The notes below the pieces were generated by a model that made no database searches, was not told the origin of the DNA, and saw only the letters and a list, made by a program, of their open reading frames with translations. Both the position numbers and the translations under genes were made by a program. From Leucosporidium creatinivorum (taxonomy: Eukaryota > Basidiomycota > Microbotryomycetes > Leucosporidiales > Leucosporidiaceae): a DNA stretch of 64,000 nucleotides. The DNA is taken from contig BCKL01000008.1 in assembly GCA_001600635.1 (NCBI GenBank), forward strand, positions 715,770-779,769. The letters are read 5' to 3'. This document shows positions 1-13,195 of this stretch, in pieces (position 1 is the stretch's first letter; the number at the start of each line of letters is the position of its first letter).

Positions 1-1
1 T

Positions 2-1281
<1,280 letters not shown>

Positions 1282-1787
1282 GCTTGGGCTCGAGTTGTGT
1301 TCGTAGCTTGAGGCGCCTCGTGCAAGTCAAGCAGGGTGTTTGAGAAGGACCTATATATCCGTCCGCTACGACGTGAGAGCTGAGAACAGGCTAGGAAGCT
1401 GTAGGGCGTCTCGAGAGCTCGGCTTGTCGAGAGCTCTGCTTTGAGAGCTAAGAACTTCCTGAGAACCGAGAGCTGCTCGGCGATGGACTCAGACTCGTAT
1501 AGCAGCGGCCCCAGAGGCTCGATCGAGCTACTACTGCACCCTGTGTGAAGCTGAAGCTAGCGAGGCACCGGCAACCACCTCTGCGACTGCAGCTCGTCAG
1601 CGCAAGGCCGCCCTTGACCCAGCTCGGGCGCCGAACAACTGACTCGGGCGGCCAACGAGGCAATTCGAACGTCTTCGCTCGCTCTGCGCAGGCTCTCGAG
1701 GGCTGCCTTGGCTGTAAACGAGTATGTATATATGTGCGCAAAACAACTACGACATTAATAGTACGACTCGCTACAAGAGTCCTCTGC
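1282..1787. other. Convergent 3' intergenic region
   Basis: About 500 bases between the stop codons of RPL10 (+) and the Snt2-like gene (-). It should carry both 3' untranslated regions. I see no RNA gene, repeat or convincing exon; the open frames here look like chance frames in GC-rich DNA. Confidence 0.5.
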
Positions 1788-4700
1788 CTATTCCTCCGCT
1801 CCCGCTCCTCTCCCGAACGCCTGACTCTCCCAAAACTCGACCTCACTAGCAAAACTCAAGACACCTCCGTATTCCCTTTCTACTCCAGGCTGATGGCTCG
1901 GGGTTCCGCTGCCTCCCTCGGCGTTGGCTCCGACTCGGCGAGTGGCGCCGCTCGAAGCGCCGACGCCATCGTCGTGATGCGAAGTAGCGGTCGTAGAAGC
2001 TGAGGCGGAAGCCGACGTGGACGAGGTCGATCCCGCTCCTCGCTCCTTGCTCGGTCCCGCCTCTGCTCCCGCCTCGAATGGATCGAACGGCGAATGCGCC
2101 TGCTTCCTCAGCTGAGAAGGGTCGAAAGGCGAATCGTTGCGGTGGATGTACGATCCAGCGAGAGTCGTTCCGTTGAGAGCGGCGGTGGAGGTGGGTTTGA
2201 TGGCGCCCGAGGCGGACGGAGGCGATTGCTGCTGGGGGCTGGGGCCGCCGTAGTGAGTCGAGTTGTAGTCGTCGTTGACGTGGGGGTTGTAGGGCGTCTG
2301 GAAGGTGAGCTGAGGCATAGGTTGGAAGAGGCTAGGTGGACCTCGCGCTCCTGCCCCTCCCGCCGGCGTCGCTCCTCCTCCACCACCACTCGAGCTCCCG
2401 CTTCCGGCTCCGCCTCCTCCACCCCTCGCAGCCGCGCCAGCAGCCGTCTTGGGCTTCTTGGCGGCCTTGGGCGTATCATCGATGAAGATGGTGACGTTCT
2501 TGTTGGTGCCCGTCTCGGCAGCCTTGCGCTTGATGATGCGTTGAGGACCGATGCCGCGCGAGACGACGTTGATGGGACGGTGGTGGCCGTGCGCCTTGAA
2601 GTAGAGACCGCACGCCTGTCGTTGTAGATTAGTGAGGAGGGAGGGAGGAGAAGAAAGGTCAGCCTCGGCGCGGAAGGGATGGGAGGGGAGCAAAACTCAC
2701 GTTGCAGATGTAGAGACCGGTCCCAGGATCGCGACGGAAAAGAGGCGAAGTGGTCGTTCCACAGTGCGAGCACACGGGCTGCTCCTTGTCGCCTTCATCG
2801 GCCGCCGCGCTCGCCTTGGAGGCTCGCTTCTTCTTCTTGCCCTTGGCCGGCGCATCCGCCTTGCCCTTGCCCTTGCCCCCGCTGGCAGGCGAGCGAGCTG
2901 GAACGGGTGCAGGAGCTGGAGGCGGTGGTGCAGGAGGATGGAGAGGAGCAGTGTTGGTGACTGGAGTCGAAGCCTTGGACGACGCCGAGGCCGAGATGGC
3001 GGGACTGGCGTTGCGAGTGATGCTGCCGACGTCCGTCTCGTAGCCAAAGTCGAGGTGGGGATTCTGAGCCTCGAGATGAGCCGCCTGTTGCGAAGCGATG
3101 TACTGGGCGAAGGGGTCCGAAGCGAGTCCCGAGGCGAGGCGAGCGAGGTCCGAAGGGGAGACGGCGCCGTTTCGAGGAGCCGAGAAGGCGGGGGCTCCGC
3201 CGACGAGTCCAGAGGGAAGAGGCGGCGCGGGCATCGAGCCATTGGCGGGACGCTGCACCGATGACGAGGCCTGACCAACCTGCGGGGGAGCGCGAGTCGA
3301 GCGTCGAGATGCTGGCGAGGCTTGAGCGGTGGAGGAGGTCGCTTGAGGCGGAGGAGGAGTGTCGACTTGACGAAGAGGAGAGGGCTGGTGGGTGCCAGGC
3401 GACAGCTTGCGAGCGCGAGGGAGGGAGGAGGGGCGCCGAGGGCGAGGTGGAGGAGGGAGACGACGTTGCTCCTCTAAAGCAGGGGCGGGATGCGAGGGCG
3501 CGACGACGGCGGGCGAAGGAGCGGAGCTCGTTTGCGGCAGTCGAGGGGTGATACTTGGCGTGGGCGCAATCTCCTCGTCGATGCCGAAGAAGGCGTCGAG
3601 TTGGTCCAGAGCGCTCGGAGTCGCACCTCGCTGTTGAGTCGAGGGCGAGTGCGGGGCTGCCGGCTCTGAAGAGATGCGACTGAGAGGCCTCGAGGAAGGC
3701 GAGGCGACGACCACCTTCTCGCTCGAGGCGCCTTGATCGACGTCAGCGGTTGCTGGAGGGGCGGTCGAGGGGGATGGAGGGGAAGCGACGACTTCGGTGG
3801 GAGCCGAGACTGGAGGTGGAGCGACGTCGGCGAGAGACTCCTGCTCTGGCTGAGCGACCGAAGGCGAGGGAGGGACCTGAGGTGCTGTAGCGAGATCTGA
3901 AGCCGCTGCTGGAGGCGCCGATTCGACTGCTTGCTCGACAGCAGCGGCGGCAGGCGAGGGAGGCGTAGGTGAGGCCGAGGGAACGACGGCGGAAGGGGCG
4001 ACCTTGCCAGCCTTGGGCGTCGACCGAACTAGCTTGACGACGAAGCCCGAGGACGAAGCGCGAGAGGAGCGCAGCGAATTGCCATCGTCGGCAATCGGGG
4101 CGACGTCGTGAGAAGCTTGAGGTGGCGCCGACCGGTCGATGGTTGGCCTCGTCTCCTCGTCCTCCTCATCCTCGTCGGGCGTATCCTCTCGAGAAGGCCG
4201 AGCGACGCTGGCCATCGAAGCGAGCGTCTTGCCGCCCGTCGTCGCTCGAGGCGGCTCCTCGTCCTCCACCTCGACAGCAGGCGACTCGTCGACGTCCATC
4301 GGCATCTCCTGAATTGGTTCAGGAGGGTCCAGAATAGCGGCCGACTGCTGAGCGGGCATAATGGAGGACTTGCGGCGCTTGGAGGGCTTGCGCGCCGTAG
4401 ACTCCTCCTCCTCCTCGTCGGGGCCGTAGTCTACGTGCCAATTCGACCTACGCCTCGTAGCGCCTGGGCCGAGCTTTGCGATCGCCGCCTGGCGCTCTTC
4501 CTCCATCAAGCGAGCCTGCTGGACGTAGTCGAAGTCGGATGGAGGCCTCAACGGCGCCGAATTCGCGGCGTTGAGCATCTCGCCACGAATCCTGACCTGC
4601 TCCCGGTACTCCTCCACCGCCTTGTCCTTCTCCTTCTCGTACGCCGCCTTGTGATCTTCGTGGGTGTAGGGCGTGCCAGGTGGAGGCTTCCAAGGGACGA

Positions 4701-7700
4701 AGCCGGGAGGATGACCTGCCGGCGCGTACAAGGCGGGACGGAGCTCGACGGGGAGGAGATGGGCCCAGCTGTCGGCGGAGGTGGTCGGGACGGCGGGAGA
4801 AGCCTGCTTGAACTTGGAGGTAGTCGAGCCGGTGGTGGAGGTGGACTTCTTGGGCGCGGCGGTGGAGGGTTTGGGTGGGAGAGCGGTCTTAACTTTGGCG
4901 CTGCTCGACTTGTTGGTCGTCGAGCCGGCGTTGGAGCTGGCGTTCGAGGAGCCGGAAGCCTGATCCTTCTTGGGCATGGCGGTCTTGGCGTGCGTGCCCT
5001 TGGTGCCCTGTCCCTTCTTCGAGCCCTTCGGCGGGCCCTTCTTCTTCTTGGGCTTGAGGGGAAGGCCGTCGGGACCGAGGACGGGGACTTCGTTGGCGGC
5101 AGTAGCAGAGGTGGCGCTGGAGGGAACGGCGGGTGCTGGAGCGATCGCCTTGGGAGCCTTGGGGGCCTTGGGAGCCTTGACGCCCTTTGCCGAGGCGGGC
5201 TTGACGACCGAGAACTCGCCAGCTTCGTCCGAGGCGAGAGCTGTAGGATGACGAGAGGTCAGCTGGATCACTGATTAGAGTAGAGAGAACAGACGCACGC
5301 CAGAGAACGGCTTCGCCCTCAGTGCGAGCTCGAGGAGCTGGGTTCAGGACGGGCGTGACGAGGCTGTCGACTCGACGAGCCAGACGGAGGGTAGTGTAGG
5401 TGTCGGCGAGGTCGACGGGCTTCTTGCTGCTCCGGACATAGGTTTGGAGAGCGGTCTACTCGAAGGAGGGTCAGCTCGAGCGAGCGTCTCGGTGGAAGTA
5501 GGTTCGGCGACAACTCACGAGCTTGCTCTTGGGGTCGCGCTGACCGAGATCGTAGGTGGCGCGATCCACGTGAGTGAACTGATGGTTCGGGCACCAGATG
5601 CAAGGGCTCATGACGCCTGAAAGGGTCCGACATCAAGAGTCAGCTTCCCTCCCCTCAGCGCGGAGATCAAATCGAAAGCTGCTCACCTTCTCCATCTTTA
5701 AAGGTGACCGTCTGCACATCCTTGCCGAGCTTCTTCTTGGGCTGTCCAATCTCGAAAGCGAACTTGTAGCCTGCCGTCCACGCGCACGAGACGTGAAAAT
5801 AGCGAGTGCAATCCTCGCACTTGACGCAGGCGCCGGTCTTGATCTTGCAGAGGGAGCAGGTCTGGAGGACGGTCGCGGGTTAGCGGGGAAGGGCGCAAGG
5901 AGTTAGGAGTACACTCACGACTTCTCGTCGACGCGCGGGGATGCCGGCGAGGCTCTCGACGACGCTCATGTGGCGAGGGCTGGCGAACTTGATCTCGGGA
6001 TGCCAAACGCCGCAGAGTAGGTGGACGTAACTGTGGTGGAGATAGAGAGCGATGAGCGAAGGATTTGAAGAGAGGAAGGGGAAGCTCACTTCTTGAGCTC
6101 GGTCGGCTTGAGGCACTCGAGCGCGGTGAGGGGAACGTCGTCGCCCATCGGCTTCGGCGGAGGGCAAAGCACGCAGTGAGGGCGCTATTTGAGGTAGGCG
6201 AGATCAGTACAGCTTCTGAGACTTGCGAAGAGCTCGACGTACAGCGCAGAGAGGCTTGCTGTACTTCTCGAGGTCGCAGAGGTCGCAAAGCCAGTCTTGC
6301 TCCCACTCGTCGTCGTCGTCGATTCCGTAGCAGGCTGCGAGGGGGAGGTCATTAGCGATGCAGTGGAGGGACAGCGAGCTTCCCGACTCACAAACATGCA
6401 CGGCGAGGGTGCACTTGTAGCATTGGGCGAGTTGAGTCCGAGGCTCGATCCTCTTGCAGAGCAAGCACGGCTTGGCGGGAGGCAAATTGCTCTTCTCCTT
6501 GGTGGTCGGTGGAGGTGTACCAGCGACGGGAGAGCCGGCTTTGCTCGTCTGTGGGAGGAGAGGAGAGAGGTCAGCGATGAATCTCGGCGTGAGGGAGAGC
6601 AAAGAGACGAACAGATGCCTTGGCCTTCGCTTCGGCGGCCGCTTTCGCTGCAGCCGTCTTGAGAACTGGTGCCGCCTTGGGGTCGTCGGTGCTGGGAGGG
6701 TACTGGATGCCGTCTGCGAGCGCGAGAAGAGACAGGTCAGCGAAGCTCGGCGGAGAGAAGAGCACCGAAAGTCTCACAATGCCTCCAACGGATCCCACAA
6801 TCCTCGCACATGAGCAGCGCCTTGCCCTTCGTCTCCGCCTTCTTCTCCTTGTCCTCATGATCCATCAATCCCTCGGGGCAGTGGAACCACTTGACCGAGG
6901 TCTTGACGTCGCAAATGGCGCACACTCGCATCCTCTTGGCGTTGGCCGAGGTCGGCTGGCCGACGACCGACCCTTCGTCGTCGCTGTCGTTCTTGGACGC
7001 CTTGGACTTGGCGGAGCCCTTCTTCTCGACGCGCGAGGCGGCGGCGGCCTTCTCCTCGGGCTGCTGGGGAGCGTCCTCTTGGATCGCGTGGCTGTGAGCG
7101 GGAGGAGGGATCAGCTCTCGGTCCGCGTCCTCAGAGCCAATGGAAACTCACCCGTGGACGATGTAGTACCGCTTAACGACGTCCTTGATCTTCTTGCTGC
7201 TAATCGTGTCGGCGATATCCTCGATATCGTTGCCATAGTTCTTGATGCCATCGATGAGACGCTTCCTGTCCGTCTCGCCCCAGACGGGGAAGCCGAGGTC
7301 CTGCTGAGTGAACCTCGACATGGCCTCGATGACGGTCTCGCCGTCGACGCCGCCTTCGCCTTCGTAGAGGAGGGAGAGGGCTTTGTCGATCATGTCGACT
7401 CCGACGTTCGAGTAGACGCGCGAGGTCTTGATCTTGGCGACGACCTCGTCGACTGTAGACAGAAGACTCAGCTCGGATCGAGAGGACTGTGAGGGAGTAT
7501 GCTCACGAACAGCGTCGTCAATCACGCCCGGCCGAATCGTGACCTTGACGACGTCCTCGTCGCCGCGCGGAGGCAGTGGCGTTTCTGTTGGTGAGTAGGA
7601 TCGTTAGCAGATCGTCCAAGGCTGCTAGAGCTACGGCTCTACGCACGCAGAACCTTGCTCTTAGCCTTCTCCTTGCCCTTCTCGGCCTTCTCCCCCTTCG

Positions 7701-9399
7701 GCGCCGGCGTGCTGGCTCGACTCCGAGGACGGTTCTGCGGTCGGACGAGTTCGGCGGCGGGCATGACTTGAGTCTTGTTGACGGGATCCCAGTCGGGGAC
7801 GACGGCTTGGAACTTGCTGCCCAGTCGCTGCGAGGAGTGGGAGATGGGTCAGCATGAGCCTTTTCGGCGGAGGCGAGCGAAGGGCTTACTGTCGACGCTC
7901 GAGGGTAGAGAGAGTCGTGAGGATCTGGAGGCGGATCATTAGTATGTCTATGTAGACTCGAGCGAAGCGATCAAGGCGTACCGAGGACGTTCTCAGCCTT
8001 GGTGTGCATGCCGAAGTAGCGGAAGGGCCAGCCGTTGGTCGTTCGCCATTTCCTCGAGTCGACATTGGGCTCGGGTGGGGTGAGATCTATAGCCATGAGC
8101 TACTAGATCAGCGACCGAAGACTCGACGGTACGGGGCTCGCTCTACACGACCGAATGACTCACCCTTAGCCTTGCCCTTCCCCTTTCCCTTCTCCTGCGC
8201 CGCCTCGATAGCCATGGGAACGACGACATCCTTGCCCGGCGCGAGCTTCTTCAGTGGTGCTCGTCCCGTCTCCATGTAGGTTTCGACCTCCTCGTCATGC
8301 GCCTTGGAGCACGGAGCGCAGGACCAAGCGTACCCCGCCTTGGGCTTGTGGCTCAGCGGAGGATCGACACAGCCGAGGTGGAAGACGTTGGTGCAGCGTG
8401 CGCAAGTAACTGACTCGGGGCTGTGATTGTATTGGAGAGGTGAGAGGGATCAGCTCGGCGCGAGAGGAGCAGGAAGTCGACTCACTTGGCCGCCCACTTG
8501 TGGCAGACACAGCAGCCTCGCTGGGCGTCGCAGAGCTCGGCGGCGATGCCCGTTTCGCAGAGGATGAACTCGAAGCTTTTGAGGAGATGGCGGACGACGT
8601 CGACTGTGGGAAGGAGCGGCGAGAGATTAGCGAAGAAGCGAAGGAGGGGGGAGGGGGAGCAGTCGGTTCGCACCTGGAGCGTTTCGGACCTTGCCCACGG
8701 GCACGGCGTCAAAGTAACGATGGAGATAGCGGTCGTACAGCTAGATCGAGTCGGTGAGAGACGCGTCAAGTTGTGTTACAGGTGAAGAAGCAGCCCTCGC
8801 GCCAGACGCACCTGGGACCAGTAGAACGCATCTTCGGTCTTCTTGAAGGCGTCCATGTCCTTGATGTGCTCCTTGTGCTTGACGATACATGGTCCTCGAA
8901 CGTACGAGCTTGGGATCACGTCCGAGTGCATCGTCGCGACGACGAGGCGAAAGTCGGCGATGTACCTGCGCCGCAACAAGCCAACACAAAGGGTCAGTCG
9001 GTCTTCTTCTGTAGTCTAGCAAGATGGGAGGGCGTTGGACGTACCTGTTGGAAATGTCTCGAGGGCGGAGGTAGTAGGCTACACGAACCCGAGGGACGGA
9101 AGCGGCGGAAGTCGAGGTGGACGCGGTCGAGGGCGGGAGGAGCTCGAGGATGCGGGCGACGAGGTAAGGCTCTCCTTCGCGGTGTGACCAGGGTGCAGAG
9201 ACGAAGACATGGTCTGTAAAAGCGAACGGTGCAGCGAGAAGAGCCAGCACGGCGCGAGAAGAGAAGGCAGCGGGAAGGGGGAGCGAGTAGAGGGGCAAGG
9301 GTCAGTTGAGGCGTCAGACTGGATGAGGTGCAGGATTGACGGACCGTTGACCTTGACTGGCTTGCCGTCAAAAGAAAGATTCTTGGACTTGGGCGCCAT
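1788..9399 (-). CDS. Snt2/MTA-like chromatin protein: BAH-PHD-ELM2-SANT-GATA-PHD-ePHD plus C-terminal GATA finger
   Basis: Very large nuclear protein (roughly 1,900-2,000 residues, about twenty exons). From the ATG at 9399: a BAH domain (exons about 9210-8815, including VAYYLRPRDISNRY), a first PHD finger with a CCVCHKW core (about 8570-8300), an ELM2-like segment and SANT helix (about 7560-7150, FPVWGETDRKRLIDGIKNYG), a C4 finger of MTA type (CAIC...CEDC...W, about 6930-6780), then PHD and extended PHD (about 6510-5690). A long Ser/Pro/Ala-rich disordered exon (about 5240-2701) leads to a classical GATA finger split by the last intron (2616-2700): C-x2-C-x18-C-x2-C ending CNACGLYFKAHG. Fungal Snt2 proteins read histone marks in histone-deacetylase and Lid2/Ecm5-type complexes. 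The second GATA finger, with Phe in place of the usual Trp, suggests added DNA binding; that is inference. Confidence 0.85.
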
Positions 9400-10662
9400 C
9401 CTCTGTCCTCAGCGGGCTTGAGCGAGCTACAGAGGGCTCTCAACCGCTCGAAAGGTGAGGGAGAAGGCGCGGCGGACGGGGCGAAAGATGAGACTTTTGA
9501 AGCGCGTTCAAAGGCTGAGACTGATGGTGTGGTCTGTAGTGGTGTAGAAATGAACCCTTAGCCGTGCAAACTTGTCGAATGAGGTGCAGCGGCGGTGGCA
9601 AAAGGGAGGCAAGATGTGGGAGGAAGTCAAGAGGCTCGAGAAGCCAGCGCTGGTCACTTTCAGCCTCTCAACAGGGTGGCTGTGAGCCGCTTTCGCAGTC
9701 CAAGAGGTAGAAATGACGCTGTAGCTTGACCTTGTACGCTTGCAAGGCAGACTCGCTCTCTTCTCTCGTTTTCGGAGCTCTCTCGAGGGCGATGACCAAG
9801 GGTCGGCCTTTGCAGTTCACACCGCTGTTCTCCTACAGCTCGCCCACAGCCTCCTCTACACAAGGTCTATAGAGACTGAGCCGAGGTCAGAACAGCTCGA
9901 CCGACCTTCATCACCGAGGACGGGACTCACCGGCTGACCCCAGGTCAGCGAAGAGCTTTTCCCAAGTCATCTATCGCCGTACAGAAGCCTCGGCCGCCTT
10001 CTCCGACCTCGTAATATCCCGTAGAGCCAACAGGACCGCTCGACCAGAGCTACCTCGGTGCAGGAGCAGCCTCGCAAACCATCAACAAGGCGCCCCCACT
10101 CTGCTAGCCGCCGTACTTCTGCTTCTCATCATGTTGGACTTCGGAGGAGCCTTCGGCACCTGAGCAGAACCTCGACGACATCCTACAGCCTTTCGAACCC
10201 ACTGCAGGCCTTTCCATTCGGCTCAGCCGGCAAACACCTGCCTCCTCCAACTTTTACGCCGAGCTGTAGCTCGTTCGACGGCCTACCATCGCCTAAGAGC
10301 AGCCGCTCGTCCTTCTCCTTCATGCCATTACCCTCCCAGCCCGCCTGTAGCCCATTCTGACCGCGCCTGCTGCTCCTTGTCTGGCCCGGCTGAGGAAGAT
10401 GAGATCAAAGCGGAGGAATGGAGGGGTTGAGGGCGATTCTGTGGGGAGCTAGGAGAGCAGGGGAGCAGGCTCTGACCTAACGAGCTGCAGAATCAAGAGC
10501 GCGTTGAACCGGCTGAGGTCCGTTCGAGAGGAGCGAATGGTCGAGAGAAGGAGAGAGAGCGAGCGGTCGTCGACTTCGCCTCCCTCGCTCCTGCCGTTTC
10601 GTTCTAGTCGACTCCAAACTCGGGCGCAAGCTGGGGCGTAGTATCGGCCTACAGCTACAGCT
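9400..10662. other. 1.26-kb divergent intergenic region
   Basis: Separates the starts of the Snt2-like gene (-) and the SLC35F5-like transporter (+). It should hold both promoters; I see no clear TATA box. The only coding candidate is a weak two-exon frame at 9792-10163, listed separately. A Ser-rich open frame at about 10058-10360 has no supporting feature. Confidence 0.4.
9792..10163 (+). CDS. Possible small two-exon protein with hydrophobic tail (weak)
   Basis: Tentative. ATG at 9792 (MTKGRPLQFTPLFSYSS), exon 1 to 9864, intron 9865-9984 containing a host-like GGCTGACC branch site and a TACAG acceptor, exon 2 from 9985 to TGA at 10163. The junction keeps frame and yields 83 residues ending in a hydrophobic stretch (TLLAAVLLLLIMLDFGG) that could be a tail anchor. 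Against it: the donor is GTCTAT, not the GTGAGT type favoured here, and I recognise no family. It could equally be 5' leader of the transporter gene downstream. Confidence 0.25.
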
Positions 10663-12831
10663 ATGGCTACCCCTTCACCAGCCTCGCAACGAGCGGTCCT
10701 TGATGCAAGGCGGCAATACGTCTGGGGCACGCTCATGCTTCTCTCTGTCGTCTTTCTCTGGGTCTCGGTCAGTCTCTTCCTGGTTAATTCAAAGAGCAGG
10801 AATACAAAGCTGATTATTGGTGTGATATTGCAGAGCTCCTTCATCATGAACGTGAGCTGCTCTTTCGTTTAGCGGGTCGAGTCTCCGGGGCCGCTGGCTT
10901 GAAGCAGGCAGGCTCGCGCGACTGTGTTCAGCTCCACAACGAGCGAGGCCAGAAGGATGGCACAAGTACGAATAAGTAGCGCCGATACTAATCTTCACGA
11001 CCCTATAGGCCATGTTCACTTCAATGTCCTACAAGTGCGTCTCTTGCCTCGCGCGTCTCTCCTCTCGCGCTAGCTCACGCCCTTCTGTGTGCAACAGCAA
11101 ACCCTTCCTAATCACCTACCTCTGCACCGCCTCCTTCTCGGCCTACCTCATCCGCCCGACATTCCAGTACCTACGAGCATCATTACGGCGGGGCAGCAAG
11201 GCGGAAGAGGAGGACGAGGATGATGACCTCGTTCCAGCGTTGCCGGAATTGGGAGGAGGGTACGCGAGGAGCGTGGCAAGGAGGAAGAGTGTCGATAGGA
11301 TCTCTACGTGAGTCTTCTTGCCTTGCTGCTGCTGCTGCTGGTCGAGACGATGGAGGACCCCGAGCTGATGCTGAGCCTTCCGCTCGCGCGAAATAGCGGC
11401 TTGGAGCCCATTGGATCCTACACCGACGCCAACGGAATCGTGTACATGCGACCCGACGTACGTTCTCCCCTCTCCCTCCATTCCCCCCATCTCAGCTCCC
11501 TCGCTAACCTCCCTCACCCTCCCTCGCCAGTTCTCCTACCGCGCGCGCTCCCACTCTCGCTCCATCTCCCGCCCCCGTCCCCCAGGGGCAGGTCTCTCCG
11601 TCTCGCGTCCCATCTCCCTCATGTCGACCGACCCGCCCCTCACGGTCAAGCAGACGGCGAGCCTCGCGCTCCTGTTCTGCGGACTGTGGTTCTCGGCGAA
11701 TTGGAGTATGAACGCGGCGCTGGGGTACACGAGCGTGAGCAGTACGACCATCTTGAGTAGTATGAGTGGTGAGTTGTTGAGTTTCTGGCCACGCTCGCCC
11801 CCCGAGTCTGTGGCTGTGGCTGTGGCTGATGAGGAGATTCGGACACAGGCTTCTTCACCCTCGCCGTAGGGTCATGCGTCGGCGTCGAGTCCTTCACGCT
11901 CAGCAAGCTGAGCAGCGTGGTCCTATCGTTCGCTCTCCCTCCTTCGTCTTTTTCTCTCTACTCCCACTGACCCTCTGTAACAAACACACAGCATCATCGG
12001 CGTCATTGTCATCTCCAAATCCGACGCCATCTCCCCCGCTCCTCCCACCATGGACCCCTCCGTCCCCCTCCCTCCCTCCCACACTCCCACTCCCACTCCC
12101 TCACCTACAGCTCCCCTACTAGGCGACGCCCTCGCCTTGATCTCAGCCCTCGCCTACGCCTTCTACGTCATCCTCCTCAAAGTTCGCATTCGGACCGAGA
12201 GCAGAGTGTCCATGACCCTCTTCTTTGGGTTTGTCGGCTTGTTCAACATTCTCGGCATCTGGCCGCTGGGGTTCGTGCTGCATTATACGGGCGTGGAGGT
12301 GTGGGAGTGGCCCAGGGGAGGCAAGTTGTGGTTGAGCATCGCCATCAATGCCATGATCACTTTTGTGAGCTCGGCCCCTTTTTCTTTTCTCTCTCTTCCT
12401 TCCTTCCTTCCTTTTCCTTCTCTTCTCTTCCAGCCGAGACTGACTCTCTCTCTCTCTCTCTCTCCCTCTCGCTCCGTGATGCTTTTATCATCGAACAGGT
12501 CTCCGACGCCCTCTACCTCCGAGCCATGCTCATGACCTCCCCCCTGGCCGTCACGCTCGGCATCTCGCTAACCATCCCTCTCGCCATGGCGGGAGATCTG
12601 TACCGAGGCACACCGATCGGGTGGAAGACGGCGCTCGGGGGAGTCCTCGTCCTAGGGAGCTTTGTGGCGAATGGGCTCATGGACCTCGCGAGTGCCGAGG
12701 AGGAGATTGAGGCGTTTGTGCAGCATGCGGAGGAGGAGGAGGAGCAGGTCGAGGGAGAGAGGCAGAGGTTGTTGAGTGGGAGTGGGAGTGGGGGCGGGAG
12801 GGAGGCGGAGAGGGATGTAGGGGGCACATAG
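10663..12831 (+). CDS. SLC35F5/YML018C-like multi-pass membrane transporter (EamA/DMT fold)
   Basis: Member of the drug/metabolite transporter superfamily; fungal relatives (YML018C/THI74 group) sit in the vacuolar or mitochondrial membrane and their substrates are poorly known. The first exon gives a transmembrane helix ending VVFLWVS, joined across a short intron to SSFIMN and then to AMFTSMSYN-KPFLITYLCT, the family's conserved first and second helices. Later exons carry the repeat helices (ALLFCGLWFSANWSMNAALG, LALISALAYAFYVILLK, SPLAVTLGISLTIPLAMAGD). A Ser/Pro loop and an acidic C-terminal tail rich in Glu follow. Introns hold CT and TTCC simple repeats (around 12392-12464). The gene faces MMtag tail to tail. 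Confidence 0.88.
12444..12464. repeat. (CT)n microsatellite in an intron
   Basis: About ten CT units, preceded by TTCC repeats near 12392-12413, inside the last intron of the SLC35F5-like gene. It forms the pyrimidine-rich part of the intron. Confidence 0.85.
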
Positions 12832-13195
12832 TGTGGCTTGCTACGAGATAGATGGTATGGCCATGCGTGCGTGCGTGCGAGCGAGAGTTGAGTAGTGAGG
12901 CAGGCCAGCGAGAGAGGGCGAAAGCCGAGCGGAGCGCCGAGGTGCGGGCGGGTTTTGGGCTACTGCGATCGAAAAAGTGGAGCCCGCGAACTCTCGGAGC
13001 GCAAAGGCGGCTCGAAGGAGTTAGGAGGCAAGCTCGTTCGAGGATGAATCAGGCTTCGTATGCTGACTCGGCTCGGAGCGCTCTGTAGCCAAGTGAGAGC
13101 GGCGGCCAAGGCTCGGGCGCTGGTTTCGCTGGTTTCGCTGCTCGCTGTCGCATCTCAAGTGGGCGCCAACTCAGCTCGTTCAATCAACACCTATC

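Noticed and set aside
4108-5274. 388-residue open frame on the plus strand
   Set aside because: It lies opposite the low-complexity exon of the Snt2-like gene, is rich in Arg/Leu/Gly, and has no recognisable domain; long antisense frames are expected opposite GC-rich disordered exons.
10449-10847. 132-residue minus-strand open frame
   Set aside because: Overlaps the first exon and intron of the SLC35F5-like gene and has no domain; considered a chance frame.
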